Shown here: positions 9,251 through 22,260 of the stretch, in pieces
Numbering within the stretch: the first letter of the stretch is position 1
Layout: each line of letters begins with the position of its first letter
Origin: Aquilaria yunnanensis
Lineage: Eukaryota > Streptophyta > Magnoliopsida > Malvales > Thymelaeaceae
Assembly (NCBI GenBank): GCA_039654915.1
Contig: CM077593.1
Span: 113,633,413 to 113,697,412 of the forward strand
DNA length: 64,000 nt
Direction: 5' to 3'
Position numbers and translations under genes: made by a program
The notes under the pieces: generated by a model
What the model saw: only the letters and a program-made list of their open reading frames with translations
Database searches by the model: none
Told to the model about the DNA's origin: nothing

Positions 9251-12200
9251 CAAAAATCTCACTTGACTTTAAAAAGACCTCACTTTTCCATGGACTCTTG
9301 GAGTTGAATAGAATAATTCGTAGTACTTTTCCACACTGAAGTGCCGGCACCCGGGACCGTAGATTCAATGCCAGTGGGCCAGTGGCCCAGATATATCCGG
9401 GTTGTACCGGGTCACTTGAGAAAGGGTCGGCTTCCCGGTTTCGTTCCGGTCCATTGGACTGTTTAAACTTTAATCTTTAATGACAATTTTTGCTTTTTTT
9501 TTTTTTTTGTGTTTAGAAGTTTCATATAAGGAATAATATAATATGAGTGAGAAGGTCATGATATCAACCCTCACCCTGCACCTCTCGATATCTTTTTAAG
9601 CTCTTAGCCATTAGGCCAATGGGCTGAAGATAATTTCTTTTACTTATTATGTATACTCCTCATGTTCCAACTGCACCGTCTATTATTTATATTAATTAAT
9701 TTATATATTTTTATCTTCAAAATTTTAGTATATAAGTTTCAATTTTTATAAATAAATGATAAATAGAGATTTATAGCTTTTAAATATAAATTTTCAATTT
9801 TTTTTATAAAAAATATATTATAAATAAATTTAAATCAACTTAATAAAAAAAAATGAAATGAAACGAAGACTGTGGGATAAAGAGAGTGCTATTTTTCATT
9901 ATGTTTCACTATTAGTTAGAATCAACTTTTGTATTTTATCAAAAGAAAAAAAATCAACTTTTGTACGTTGCAGGTCTATGAGTTGTGAGAACGTAAACCA
10001 AATGAACCAAGAAGTTGATCAAGTTAATAGATATTGTTTGGAAAAAGAGGGAAATATCTCATTCATATTTGTGAAAATAGGCAGATCGGTCACTATTATT
10101 TTTTTATAGTTAAAATCCTCATCAACATTTTCTTTTCTAAGTTTTGCCCACTACCGTGACGTACTCCATGTGGGAAGTAGACCTAGCCAGTAATGACATA
10201 TCGTGTTGATGTGGATGCATATATGGATTATTTAGGTATACATGTGCCAAATAACCAGAATTGGGTGGGAGTTGGATGAAAAGAAAGAAAAAGGTGAAGA
10301 AATGCAATTTGATCTAATTGAGAAAGAAACAACAGAGAAGAGTGGTGGGGTTTGGCATGAAAGGGAGAAATTAGAGAGAAGAGTGAATCTTTGCAAAGAA
10401 TCTACGAAAAAGCTTAGACCCTTCATCAGAATTGGGTAACTTTCTACAAGTAATGAGGTTGGGCATCATCTTTTTCAATTCACTTGTACTTGGGTTTCGC
10501 ATTTGTTCACTTTTCTATGAATGTGTTGAACTAAAGGATGACATTAGAACCTTTTTTTTTTTTTGTTTATTTGACACTGGTCAGAAGTTGGGGGGATTGG
10601 TGCAACATTTGTTTCTTTATTGGTAAAATGAATGTGTGTCTTTTGTTGAAAATACATAATGAGAGAGGACAAAGGCAACTATAGATTCTGCAATGCAATT
10701 CATCACAGTGGCAAGTTTGAGGAGTCTCCATTCAGGTATGTTGGTGGCCAGGTTAAAAATCTTGTAAGCAAGGAGTACTCACTTAGTATGGTGTTATTAT
10801 TAAGCGGCTTGAGTCATTAAACATTGGTAATTCAAGGTCATACCATTCAAAGAATATGCACTTAGCACCGTCCTACAAGCATAACACAATATAACACTTA
10901 CCTATAACATTTTTAACAATAAATAAAACAACTGGATGAAAAATTACTGACATGTTCAAACAAACTTACCACCAATTTCTGACACCCATAGAACTAATGA
11001 CCTAGATTGGTAATCCTTCACGATGTCTTGTTTGGAGCTCTCAAACCACACTTGCAAAATCTAACTTCCTTTATTTCTAGTACCATTGTTACTCACCGTA
11101 GATGTTTTTTACTCATTCACCAGTGACTACATCCTCCTTTGGTTCACGTCAATTTGAGTTGCCTCTCCCTTCTTCAGATTACAACCTGCCTCCCCAAGCA
11201 CAACTTCTAGATGATACCCTAAGTTCCATATCCCCATAAACCCTAATCCCTAATTTTTCACGAATGTAGATTTAACTTTAAAATGAAATCTGACTTAGCT
11301 GTCATTTAGCTTACATGTACCGTCATTTCAAAAGAGCAATCCACGTAAGCATGCATAATCATGGAATATTCCACAAAATAATGAAATATCCCACTCGTTA
11401 CTTACATCAGTGGGTAGTCTACGGAAGCACGAACATTAGTGGCAAATAGTACTAAAGAAAAAACTCAAATGACTTTTTTAACTGTTAAAAAAAAATTGTG
11501 ACCAATCTCTGCTATGGCTTAAACATGAGTGGGGTATTTTTCTCTTTTGCTAATATTGTTTTGATTCAAGTTTGTTTGGTTTGATGGTTTGTAGAGTTAT
11601 AAATAAACCAAAGGGACACTAACAAATCTTGTTCATATTCATTTATTTAACTTTAAATGAACACAAACAATAAATAAAGACATGTTTTATGTTTGTATCC
11701 GTTCAATTATAAATGAACATTGTCCTCAACTAAACAAATTGAAAAAATGAACTTGTTTGTGAGCATTATTAAATGATCATATTCGTAAAAAAATATGAAT
11801 AAATCTATTCGTGAACAGCATAAAAAAAACCAAATGAACAAACAAAAGAAAAATATTAAAAACAAATGAACTTATAAAAAATAAATAAATGAGTAAATTA
11901 ACAATCAAACAAATAAATGAACAAATATAAATAAACATTAATTAACTTATTCGTGAATATATATAAACAACTAAGTTTGTTCAATGTATGTTTAACTTAA
12001 ACAAACAAAAAGTTTTGTTCTTATTCGTTCATTTAATTAAAAATAGAATTCCTGCTCAATCGTTCACAAATGGTTTCCTAAATGTTCTATTTATTTATAG
12101 CATTAATGATTTAATAGTGGTTTGTGGAAGTGAAAATCCAATAATTTTCATTTCGTCCAGTTTACGTTATTAGAACCTAAAAAGATCGTGCATTTATTTA

Positions 12201-13718
12201 TATATCTATATAATAAATGAAAGCACAAGAGAGAGAGGAGACAACGACATTTATTGTTGGCTTGGTGGTTTAATGCCACTTTTTATCCTCAATTTAGTGC
12301 TTCTTTTTCTTTTTCATCATAAAAATATAAGAGTTTTTTAAATTTTAATGTATTTATAAATCTTAATACCCAACTCAAGGTATAAAATACCATATATAAC
12401 TATGAATTGAGATTTAGGCATACTCTAAACTTTATAAGAATTTTTTAAATTTAACAACATTTATAGATCTTAATTTCAACTTATGGTATTAAATATTTTT
12501 AATTTGGAATTAAGATTCATACATACCTTATATGAAAAAATATATATAAGATTCATAGAAGATATTTTTTATGTTTTAAAACAACTACCTTTACACTAAC
12601 TCATGCCAACTCATGCCGACTACTCTGTTATTCCTAGGGTTTTTAATGATTTATTAAGTAATTTCTGTAGATATCAATGAAGCTTCACTCAACCTGCCTA
12701 CCACACGCATATGTATAATTAAACACTTTTCATACATGTACATACACAATATATACCTAACAAAACTTGCGGTGAAGCGCGGTCAACCATCTAGTCCTAT
12801 ATGATTTCAACTTGTATTCCCTATGTGTATTGCAAATTTTTTTAATTTGATATTCTCTAGACCTTAATGCACCGGTCATCCCTAAACTTTTGGCAACTTG
12901 CATGCCTTTGTCCTTTAAGTTTGACTAAAAGCAACTTAGCCCTTTAACTTTCAAAAATTATACGAGCTAATCTTCCATGTGATTAGTCAAAGGGTTTGAT
13001 TGATACACTAAGTAAGTTTAGGGGCTGAGTTAGCCTGAGATGAAGTTTAGGAAGGTAAAATTCCCTAATCAACTAAATTAGATGCTAAAGGGGTATTTTC
13101 ACCTTGCTTTTACAATTCAGTCCATAACAACAAACAAACATGTATATGTCTTCAGCCTTCCCCAAATAACTAGTCTTTTGCAATAAACCTCCCTAAAATC
13201 TCTTGGAGCATATCTATTTTCCTTCTCTCTTTCAACAGCAACCAACACAATGGAAGTCACAGAAGAATCAAAACCTTCTTCATCGATTTTTCACTGAGAC
13301 TCCCAGATCTGGTTTCATTTTCCTTTTTAGTCCTCCCATTGGAGATCGAAAATAATAGATCACACCTTATTTTAAACAATGGAGGTCTTTTCTCCTATAA
13401 TGTTAGCTGATGCTCCTCTTACAACTACTTTCCAGCAATGAAATGGAGATTCCATTTTCAGTAGACATAATTTGTGGAGGCGCAACAACAAAAGTAAGGC
13501 TCAATGGGAAAAGCATGGCGGTTTCTTGGGTTCCACAAGTAGGGAAAGAAATGAGGAATTGAGAAGAGAGGTTTGAAAGGTATGGTTTGTCGAAGGCTTG
13601 AGGAGACATGACTTTTGGTCTTGTTGAGTTGGACAACTGAAAGAGTAAAAGTGGCATGAAGTTGTGAGAGTAGAAAAAAAAGATGGTTTATGTACTTAAA
13701 AGGGGGAAGGGAATAAAA
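9251..13718. other. Gene-poor AT-rich intergenic DNA
   Basis: No gene is supported; the open frames here lack domains and have no splice-consistent neighbours. From about 11600 to 12000 the words AAATGAAC, ATAAATGA and GTTCATTT recur on both strands, as in degenerate non-autonomous transposons, but I could not define the ends. A stretch at 12860-13090 has short inverted similarity around CCCTAAACTT and may be an old MITE. Long A and T runs are frequent. Confidence 0.5.
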
Positions 13719-14150
13719 TGAAAAATTACAGAAACGGCCCCTGATGTTTCGCCTAACTTGTACTTTGCCTTATTTATTATAAAAAACCTACATTTTACCC
13801 TGCTTCCTTTACAGTGCCCTACAATAACTTCTGAAACTATAATTTAAATTATTTGAAAACTATCTTCCAGTAATTTTAAAATTTTTAACATTTTTTTACA
13901 GTTAACTGACATTTAAAAAATATTGATTTACATTTAAAAATAAAAAATTACATTTATAGAGAAAAAAATTGATAAGTTAAAATGTCTATTAACTATAAAA
14001 AAAATTGGAGAGATCAAAATTAATACAAGATTATTATCATACAGTTTAAACTAAGGTCTCAAAAGTTGTTGTTCTATAGTGTAAAAGAAACAAGGGCAAA
14101 GGCCAGGTTTATAGAAATAAGGAAATAAATTGTAGGTCTGGTCAAACCAT
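13719..14150. mobile_element. Palindromic MITE, family A, copy 1
   Basis: The left half (TTGTACTTTGCC then AAACCTACATTTTACCC and TTTACAGTGCCC) reads as the reverse complement of the right half (GTGTAAAAGAAAC then GGTTTATAGAAATAAGG). The middle is AT-rich, with words such as AATTTTAAAATTTTT. The same structure recurs at 42637-43062 and from 63599 to the window end. The boundaries are estimated from where the similarity between copies ends. No target duplication was established. Confidence 0.65.
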
Positions 14151-15402
14151 ATGTGTAAGTTTGCCGAATAAGAAAAAAATACTCCATATGTTCAATGAAC
14201 TATATTTTCTTTTTATGCCTTCTACCAAACATGCTAAACCACTTTCTTTCTTGGGAAGTTTGTAATGCCAATTTAGCTTACTATCTTCAATTAAACTCTA
14301 GCTATACAAAACTTAAAACTGAATCTTTTCTTTTTTTTTAATCATCATTTAAACTCTCACCACAAAAAACTAAAAATGAATATTTTCTTTTATTGTTAGT
14401 TTCAGAGATAAAAATGAAAAAGATATTATAAACTACACATATGTTAATATCCATACCAAAAGAAATAGTTCATCCTTTATATGAAAGAATATATAATACT
14501 CATCGATCAGTTATTTCAGGCAATTTAGTTAACACATTTGTGTCCAATAATCAAATAAAAAACCAAATATCACATTCAATTTCTAGCCAAACAGAATTGA
14601 ACAATTGAATAACCAATCCATTTTCTTTAAATTCACTTAATTTTTTTCGGATTTATGGCTTTTTCTAAATAATGCTCATCTCATACCTCATCACAATTAA
14701 TTGTGTGTATTCTTTGATCACCTTAAAAAACCAGAAGGCAGGTATGGAGTTAGATGTCTAAACGGCATAAGTAAAGCAAAGTACAAGGGGGAAAAATGGT
14801 ATTGACTAAGAATAGTATGAAGATAAGCATGAGTGAGGGAATCGGCTACAGACAGAGGTAACTATGAAACAAGAAAAACATAAAGCAAGTGATACAATAT
14901 CTTACAAACAACGGCACCATCCTCATATACTAATAATTAAATGGTAAAAGCAGTTTCGATGTTAATTGTTTTTTAGTAGATTTTCGAGTCCTTTTCACCC
15001 TAAAGCACTAATAAGAAAATTCTTCCATAGTACCGTGCATTTAATTACAAAAACTATTTTAGAAGTAGACTTCTTTCTCCGAATTAAAGAGAAAAAAAAA
15101 AAAACACATTCTCATTTAATAAGCTAAACATGAGCAACTATTTGATTCAAAATGATGTGTGCAGAATATATGAATGCAAATTAGGTTGCTACAGTGTGCA
15201 GAAAAAGTGTAGGAATACTTAAGGAGAAGACATGTGTTGTACGGTACCGTCCCCTAGCTAACTTTACTCCTTCCGGATCCGGATATTACTGGAGCTAAAT
15301 CGGTGACAAGTATGAGAACTTTGCCTATGCTTGGATGAGACACTTGGAGGGAACTTAATTCCTTAACTTCTGGTTTCAACTCACTGGGTCTATCACCTGT
15401 AT
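14151..15402. other. Intergenic DNA with an exon-like fragment next to the tandem array
   Basis: No complete gene. A minus-strand open frame (15439 down to 15254, 61 codons) reads LISLGFDTGDRPSELKPEV and later ILVTDLAPVISGSGRSK. It looks more protein-like than its surroundings and ends at AAAG before TTAG. I do not recognise it, and it has no supported continuation, so it could be a captured exon or chance. The first repeat of the tandem array begins inside it. Confidence 0.3.
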
Positions 15403-18099
15403 CGAACCCTAAGCTGATTAATTGGCTTTTATAGGACAACGCACGTCGTCGAAAGTGGAATTAATTTGGACTTTGTCTCCGGTTAAGAAAGGGAATTAAT
15501 TATGGGATTGGGCCTATAGTGGTATTGGGCCCAAAATGGTATATGACAATCTGTTAGGATTTATATTGATCCACTTTATCACAGTAGTATGTACAAGGTT
15601 ATTTTTTAGTTGCACCTTGTAGTAGATATACTTTTGATAATTTAGCATTAAAGAAAATGTCAATCATAAATAACTAAAAGATTCTCACCCATCAATTTAT
15701 GTTAATCAATTAAGAATTTATTTATTTTAATTTTGAGTTGGCCTTTCATTATGTCATATTCTTATCATTAAAATGATTTGTTATCATTAAAACATACCAT
15801 TGGTAAAATATAACACTATATTTTCCAAAATGATGGATATTTCTTACATTAAAAATTAATTCACCGAAAAATTTCATCTTTTATCAACTCCAATTCTAAT
15901 CTTAATATTTATGAGAAATTTATTTAGGAAAGTTCACTTTCAATTTTAGTAATTATGGATAAAATTAATTTGTTAAACCATAGAGCTTTTAAATTGAATA
16001 ACTCATAATACAAAACTCAACCATCAATAACAAAAATATATAACCAAAACAGAAAATTGTATTTAATTCATGTTAATCAATTAATAGTTTAACCTTTAAC
16101 TTAATAAAAGTTAAAAGAAAATAAAAGATAAAAAATGGCTAAAGTTTGGGGACTAAGAGAGAACATGGAAAAACTTTAAATTTTAAGAGTTTAGCATGAA
16201 AAAATCATAGAGCTTTTAAATTGAATAACTCATAATACAAAACTCAACCATCAATTACAAAAATATAACCAAAATAGAAAATTGTATTTAATTCATGTTA
16301 ATCAATTAATAGTTTAACCTTTAACTTAATAAAAGTTAAAAGAAAATAAAAGATAAAAAATGGCTAAAGTTTGGGGACTAAGAGAGAACATGGAAAAACT
16401 TTAAATTTTAAGAGTTTAGCATGAAAAAACCTACTGCCCAATTCATCCGTTTCTGTTTCGAACCCCAAGCCGATTAACTAGCTTTTATAGGACAACGCAC
16501 GTCGCCGAAAGTTGAATTAATTCGGACTTTGTCTGCAGTTAGGAAAGGGAATTAATTATGGGATTGGGCCCATAGTGGTATTGGGCCCAAAGTGGTATAT
16601 GACAATCTTTTAGGATTTATGTTGATCCACTTTATCAAAGTAGTATGTACAAGGTTATTTTTTATTTGCACCTTATAGCAGATATGCTTTTGATAATTTA
16701 GCATTAAAGAAAATGTCAATCATAAATAACTAAAAGATTCTCACCCATCAATTTATGTTAATCAATTAAGAATTTATTTATTTTAATTTTGAGTTGGGCT
16801 TTCTTTATTTCATATTCTTATCATTAAAATGATTTGTTATCATTAAAACATAACATTGGTAAAATATAACACTATATTTTCCAAAATGATGGATATTTCT
16901 TACATTAAAAATTAATTCACTAAAAAATTTCATCTTTTATCATCTCCAATTCTAATCTTAATATTTATGAGAAATTTATTTAGGAAAGTTCACTTTCAAT
17001 TTTAGTAATTATGGATAAAATTAATTTGTTAAACCATAAAGCTTTTAAATTGAATAACTCATACTACAAAACTCAACCATCAATAACAAAAATATATAAC
17101 CAAAACAGAAAATTGTATTTAATTCATGTTAATCAATTAATAGTTTAACCTTTAACTTAATAAAAGTTAAAAGAAAATAAAAGATAAAAAATGGCTAAAG
17201 TTTGGGGACTAAGAGAGAACATGGAAAAACTTTAAATTTTAAGAGTTCAGCATGAAAAAACCTACTGCCCAATTTTCTACTTCTGTATCATCTGTTTCTG
17301 TATCGAACCCCAAGCCGATTAACTGGCTTTTATAGGACAACGCACGTCGCCGAAAGTTGAATTAATTCGGACTTTGTTTACGATTAGGAAAGGAAATTAA
17401 TTATGGGATTGGGCCCATAGTGGTATTGGACCCAAAGTGTTATAAGACAATCTGTTAGGATTTATGTTGATCCACTTTATCAAAGTAGTATGTACACAGT
17501 TATTTTTTATTTGCACCTTGTAGCAAATATTCTTTCGATAATTTAGCATTAAAGAAAATGTCAATCATAAATAACTAAAAGATTCTCACCCATCAATTTA
17601 TGTTAATCAATTAAGAATTTATTTATTTTAATTTTGAGTTGGGCTTTCTTTATGTCATATTCTTATCATTAAAATGATTTGTTATCATTAAAACATAACA
17701 TTGGTAAAATATAACATTATATTTTCCAAAATGATGGATATTTCTTACATCAAAAATTAATTCACTGAAAATTTCATCTTTTATTAACTCCAATTCTAAT
17801 CTTAATATTTATGAGAAATTTATTTAGGAAAGTTCACTTTCAATTTTAGTAATTATGGATAAAATTAATTTCTTAAACCGTAGAGCTTTTAAATTGAATA
17901 ACTCATACTACAAAACTCAACCATCAATAACAAAAATATATAACCAAAACAGAAAAATGTATTTAATTCATGTTTATCAATTAATAGTTTAACCTTTAAC
18001 TTAATAAAAGTTAAAAGAAAATAAAAGATAAAAAATGGCTAAAGTTTGGGGACTAAGAGAGAACATGAAAAATTTTTAAATTTTAAGAGTTTAGCATTG
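15403..18099 (+). repeat. Nested tandem duplication, three units of about 0.8-1.06 kb
   Basis: Units start at the word CGAACCC followed by AAGC at 15403, 16459 and 17304. They share GGACAACGCACGTCG, GGGATTGGGCC, CACTTTATCA, TTTTCCAAAATGATGG and GGCTAAAGTTTGGGG in the same order. Unit 1 is longer because a 228-bp block (15979-16206, starting CATAGAGCTTTTAAATTG) is itself duplicated at 16207 to about 16434. Units 2 and 3 are 845 bp and about 796 bp and differ only at scattered positions. No open frame is conserved among the units. Each unit is mainly AT-rich non-coding DNA with a short GC-richer head. Confidence 0.93.
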
Positions 18100-18189
18100 G
18101 ATATTGACCAATGTTTTGCTTTCGAAGATAGTATATAAAAAAACAACAAGAAAGAAGTTTGAGTAACAAGACAGTAAAATTAAAAAAAA

Positions 18190-18790
18190 TCTAGTCGGTG
18201 GCCACTTTCCTGACATTGTCCTTGCTGTAACACTTGCAATGTAGAAAAGAAATGGGGCAAAGGGTTCCTAGAATGTTTTTTTAGAGGGAATTTACGACGC
18301 CCAAGTTAGATGACCTTCAAGATAGAGGTATGAACAGAAGTGGGTAGGGTAGTGTTACCTACTTAGTAAAGAGTGCCCTTTCCCTTTTATAGGGTTAGAA
18401 GTGAATGGCCATCGACCAGCGCTCTAGCCATGACTAGGCACGTGTCAGAGTGGTCCAGGCAATGGGGAATCCCAACGTGGCAATATGTTGGGTTTCCACC
18501 GTGGTACTACAGGATGGGCTCAGAATAGTCTGATGACCGCTTTCTCATTAACCAACCTAGGCTCTTCAAGTGGTACACAGGAGGGCTCGTGTAATTTCTT
18601 AAGGTACATCTCTTCATTGTCTCATCGTGGTTGAGGGCTCGTCCCGGAGTCCCTTGGTATAACCTTATCTTGAAGGGCGTTCGTCAGTCAGGGGGGTGTG
18701 TACTGCTTCAGACGTAGCCCAAGAAAATGCTTTGTTCCTCTTCCTATCATTCTTGCGGTACACTTGGCATTTTTTTTCCTTTCAGAGGTA
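18190..18790 (-). mobile_element. Degenerate LTR-like fragment
   Basis: This block is clearly GC-richer than the flanks. Read on the minus strand it has an LTR-style promoter layout: ACACGTGCC near 18440, a TATAAAA box at 18391-18385, then a CT-rich transcribed region with ACTTGGGCGTCG. This resembles plant Gypsy LTRs. No second LTR, primer-binding site or gag-pol remnant is nearby, so if correct it is a solo or truncated LTR. The assignment is by general character, not by a match. Confidence 0.35.
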
Positions 18791-18931
18791 CGCAAGTTCC
18801 TTTGGCCATCACTAGTTAAGTGATTATTTAGTTTGGGGACCAAAATCCCACACGGATTGAACTTATAGACTCAAATGGGAAAAAGTATAAATTTAGGAGA
18901 TGGGTTTTAACCAAAAGGAAACATGAAATAG

Positions 18932-19559
18932 AACTAAATTGCACCAGTGACACCTAACCTTTTATTATTGTACCATTTTGGACCCTATCCTACATTTTAG
19001 GGTGATGTGTATGATGTTGAATTCGTCAAACCAAGCAAACTCACACCATTTTCAAAGACTTTGTCAAAGAGCTTCGCTAGACCTTCGAATTCCTAGGTCC
19101 AACACAATTTTCAGGTCTTAGGGTTGAGGCGGTGGGGGAGAAAATCTCCTGGGAGAAATCGGGTCTTAAGGCTGAGGCAGCAGGGAGGGAGGATGAAAAA
19201 GAGGTCTGGGTGGAGGATTGAGTGGCTAGTTGGTAGAGATGTGGCTGGGCTTTTTTTTTTTCATTTTTCATTTTTTTAATTATTTTCCCTTTTTCATATT
19301 TTTCTTTTTTTATTATTATTTTTTTTCTTTCTACCTCATCTCCAACAGTTGATTATTGTGTCATCGTGGCAAATCGCGCACACTAGCATGTCACGGGATG
19401 ACATTTTTCATCTACATTAATGGTTTCCGTCCACGTAAGGTTTAAAATGGTATATATTTTTACGAGGTTAAGGATGTTTTTTGCAAAAAAAAAAAATATA
19501 TAATATGATCCAAATCGATAAAATAATAAAAGGTTAGGGGCCATGAGTGCAATTTACTT
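18932..19559. mobile_element. MULE-like non-autonomous element, 628 bp, with target-site duplication
   Basis: The left end reads AACTAAATTGCACC, then CCTAACCTTTTATTATTGTA. The reverse complement of the right end reads AAGTAAATTGCACTC, then CCTAACCTTTTATTATTTTA, giving inverted repeats of roughly 55 bp. The flanks are CATGAAATAG (18922-18931) and CATGAAACAG (19560-19569), a 10-bp direct repeat with one mismatch, close to the 9-bp duplications MULEs make. The interior is GC-richer and contains a short direct repeat around GGTCTTAGGGTTGAGG and GGTCTTAAGGCTGAGG. No convincing coding sequence. Confidence 0.8.
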
Positions 19560-19569
19560 CATGAAACAG

Positions 19570-22260
19570 ACTAAACCGAGAAAATGACAATAGGCCCTAC
19601 AAAAACCATATCACCTTGCGGAATAAGGAACAAAGCTTCAAAAAGAGTCAATTGCGTTAAAAAAGAAAGAAAGAAAAAAAAAACAGCATTGTTTATGAAC
19701 GGTGACCAACCCACACCTTTTAGAATATAGTGATAACTAGGATCAAATCACTAAAATAATCACATGAGTACATTATTTGTAAAACTCTATAAATGCAAAA
19801 ATATCCAAGTTTCTTATGCACTACAGTCCAGTTGCTCTGCCGCAAAATTAACATACATGTAATGTTGTACAGTTCTTCTCTCACAAAATTCTTATTTATA
19901 AGTAAATATAGGATAATGTTTCAAACGTGGTACGGGACTCATTAGATCCTCTTATCCTGTCAAATTAGCCCTTGATTAACTTATATTTGTAAATCGGGCC
20001 ATTTAAACAACTAGTAAATGCAACAAAGAGTTTAAATACTTTATCATAATAACGCATGTGTTTCAGGCAAAAGAAGACTTGCATGTTCCATCAGGTAAGA
20101 AGAGACTTGCAGATACGACTTAGGCACTTAGCAAGTCCAACAAAGCTAAACAGCTACAACAGAAATCATTACTGCTACATTACTTCATTTACACCTATGC
20201 CGTGACGAATAAAATAGCATACTAGTGTTTGTTTACACATTTCTGAATTTTTAAATTTTCATGCCATTAGTTGAGAGGTAGAGTCGTATGAAGATTATTT
20301 AATATTTAGAATTAAATTTTAAAATAAATTACCCTTTTTATAATTCATCTCATATTCTTTGTATCATTTACCATTTTATGTTGTCCCAAATCTTTTCACT
20401 GTTTTCATATTTGATACATCACTTTCCAATGCTACTCTTAAAACTATCATTTTAATATTTTTTTTCATCTTTCTTGATGTGCAAAAGTAGAAAGACAAGT
20501 GTGAAAAAGAAGAGCTAATCATTTCTTCTTTCTCAATCTTCACACTAAATGTATCAACCAATATGCAATGGAGGAAGTATTTGCTAAAATCATCTAACAA
20601 TTTGTTACGTTTTTTCAAGAAAATAAATGCTTACGATCAGGGCTTTTTTAGAATATAATTCTTCCCCACCTTGCTCGAAATTTACGAAGAAGGTGACCAC
20701 AACTAGCATTTTACAAAAGCAAAAGCTATATAAAGGTAACATTTACTAACACTACTGGTTGGACTTGGAGGTTTTATCTCGACCATTCAAAAACTGTAGT
20801 ACAAACTCTAACATTTGCCACATGGAGCAACATGTTGGTCCTCAAGAATCTGCAGCCAATGGAACACACATTTCTTATAACAAGCTGATTTCCTGATGAC
20901 AAATATCCACTCTAGGATCCCTGCTCAGCCTGTCAAATGAGTTAAATTCCCATCATTTTCTGCCTATTCATGTGGCACCTACTGCCTTACAGAAATTAGT
21001 CACCGCAGAAACTAGACTAGTTGCTCATAAATCAATTGAAAAGATGGATAGTAGCCCATGCACTTATGTACAGAAAAATTATGATCATGTTGCAGGCTTA
21101 TGCCAAAGTAATTCATCATAGAATGCTAGCCAAGCATTACCTTGACAAATCTACTTGAGATTCAAGGATCAATCCTACGCAGCAATAAGCAAGCTCGAAG
21201 AGTTTGATTCACATCCAGAATACTCAATGCCGAGCATGAATGTGTCAGCAGATGACGATACATGCTAAGGTAAAGGCCAATTTATGTACTTCTCTAATCA
21301 ATGATTCCAAATTCATAACCTGGGAAATAAAGCAGTTCACAGAATGAGGTTCAAAGCTTTAGGGGAAGGTTTCATATCATGGGATATTTCGAGAAGCCAA
21401 CAAAGGATGAGTACATAGACGTACTTGAAAAGTAATACTAATTAATTCCAGCAGCACCACAATATATTGCCATGATTGATATGCACGGATATAATTTGTA
21501 ATCCCGACTCTCTGGAATAGGTTTTGCAGATTTTACGCAGGCTAAATCTCATGGTAGCAGCTCAAGACCCAACTACACACCAGATCAACTTAAGTCCCAA
21601 AATAATTTGGAACTAAAGTTACCGTTAAGTTACTCACCTGTACAAAGTGTTTCTAATATAACCAGTTGGATTGGGACCAATTACACCTTCAAATCCTTTG
21701 CCAGTCAACATGGCATAATGATATCTAAATCTGAAAAACATGAAGATTATAATCAGATCCATAACTGATACTTTTAGCTTTAAGGCATTATGTACAGTAA
21801 AATCTTTCAATGAGTTCGGAATTTTCAACAATGTTTGTGACCCGTTTCGCATTTGATGCATGGAGATCCAGCCTTACTAATTGTAAAGATAATGCCAGAA
21901 GTGCTTAACTGAGTTTTAGGACACATCTAACAGATAAAAAAGAAAACGAGGAAAGAGGTCCTGGGATTCCACAGATGGACAGCTTTGAAATCCCTTTTCA
22001 AATCCATACAAACATGACAATTTACAAACCAAGGTACCATCTGAGTTCGTTCAGTTGCACGGTAAAGCAAAGCTCCTGTAAATTATTTCCTTCAAAAACT
22101 CAGCAGAAAGTATAGCCATCATCAAACTAGCAAGCAATACCAGGCAATCAAGCTCAGATCTAGGAAGTTCAACTGTAATACAAATGCAAATGGAAAATCT
22201 CCGCAACTCAAATGATGAAAAGAAAAACAGAAAAATAAAAGAGATTGGAGTACCACAACT
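19570..22260. other. Intergenic DNA downstream of the callose synthase gene
   Basis: The 3' untranslated region of the callose synthase gene must start near 22260 and run leftwards. The stretch 20640-22250 is less AT-extreme than 19.6-20.6 kb and could hold non-coding exons. A minus-strand frame at 21861-21634 ends GFEGVIGPNPTGYIRNTLYR, but I do not recognise it. No gene is supported. Confidence 0.4.

Noticed and set aside
10242..10626. Open frames of about 65 codons
   Set aside because: No domain, no splice support, AT-rich surroundings; expected by chance.
11600..12000. Dense GTTCATTT and AAATGAAC words suggesting an inverted-repeat transposon
   Set aside because: I could not locate reciprocal ends or a target duplication; left as undefined repeat-like DNA.
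12860..13100. Possible MITE with CCCTAAACTT arms
   Set aside because: The arm similarity is too short and patchy to call by eye.
13403..13657. 84-codon minus-strand frame
   Set aside because: No recognisable family and no flanking exons; no evidence that it is a gene.
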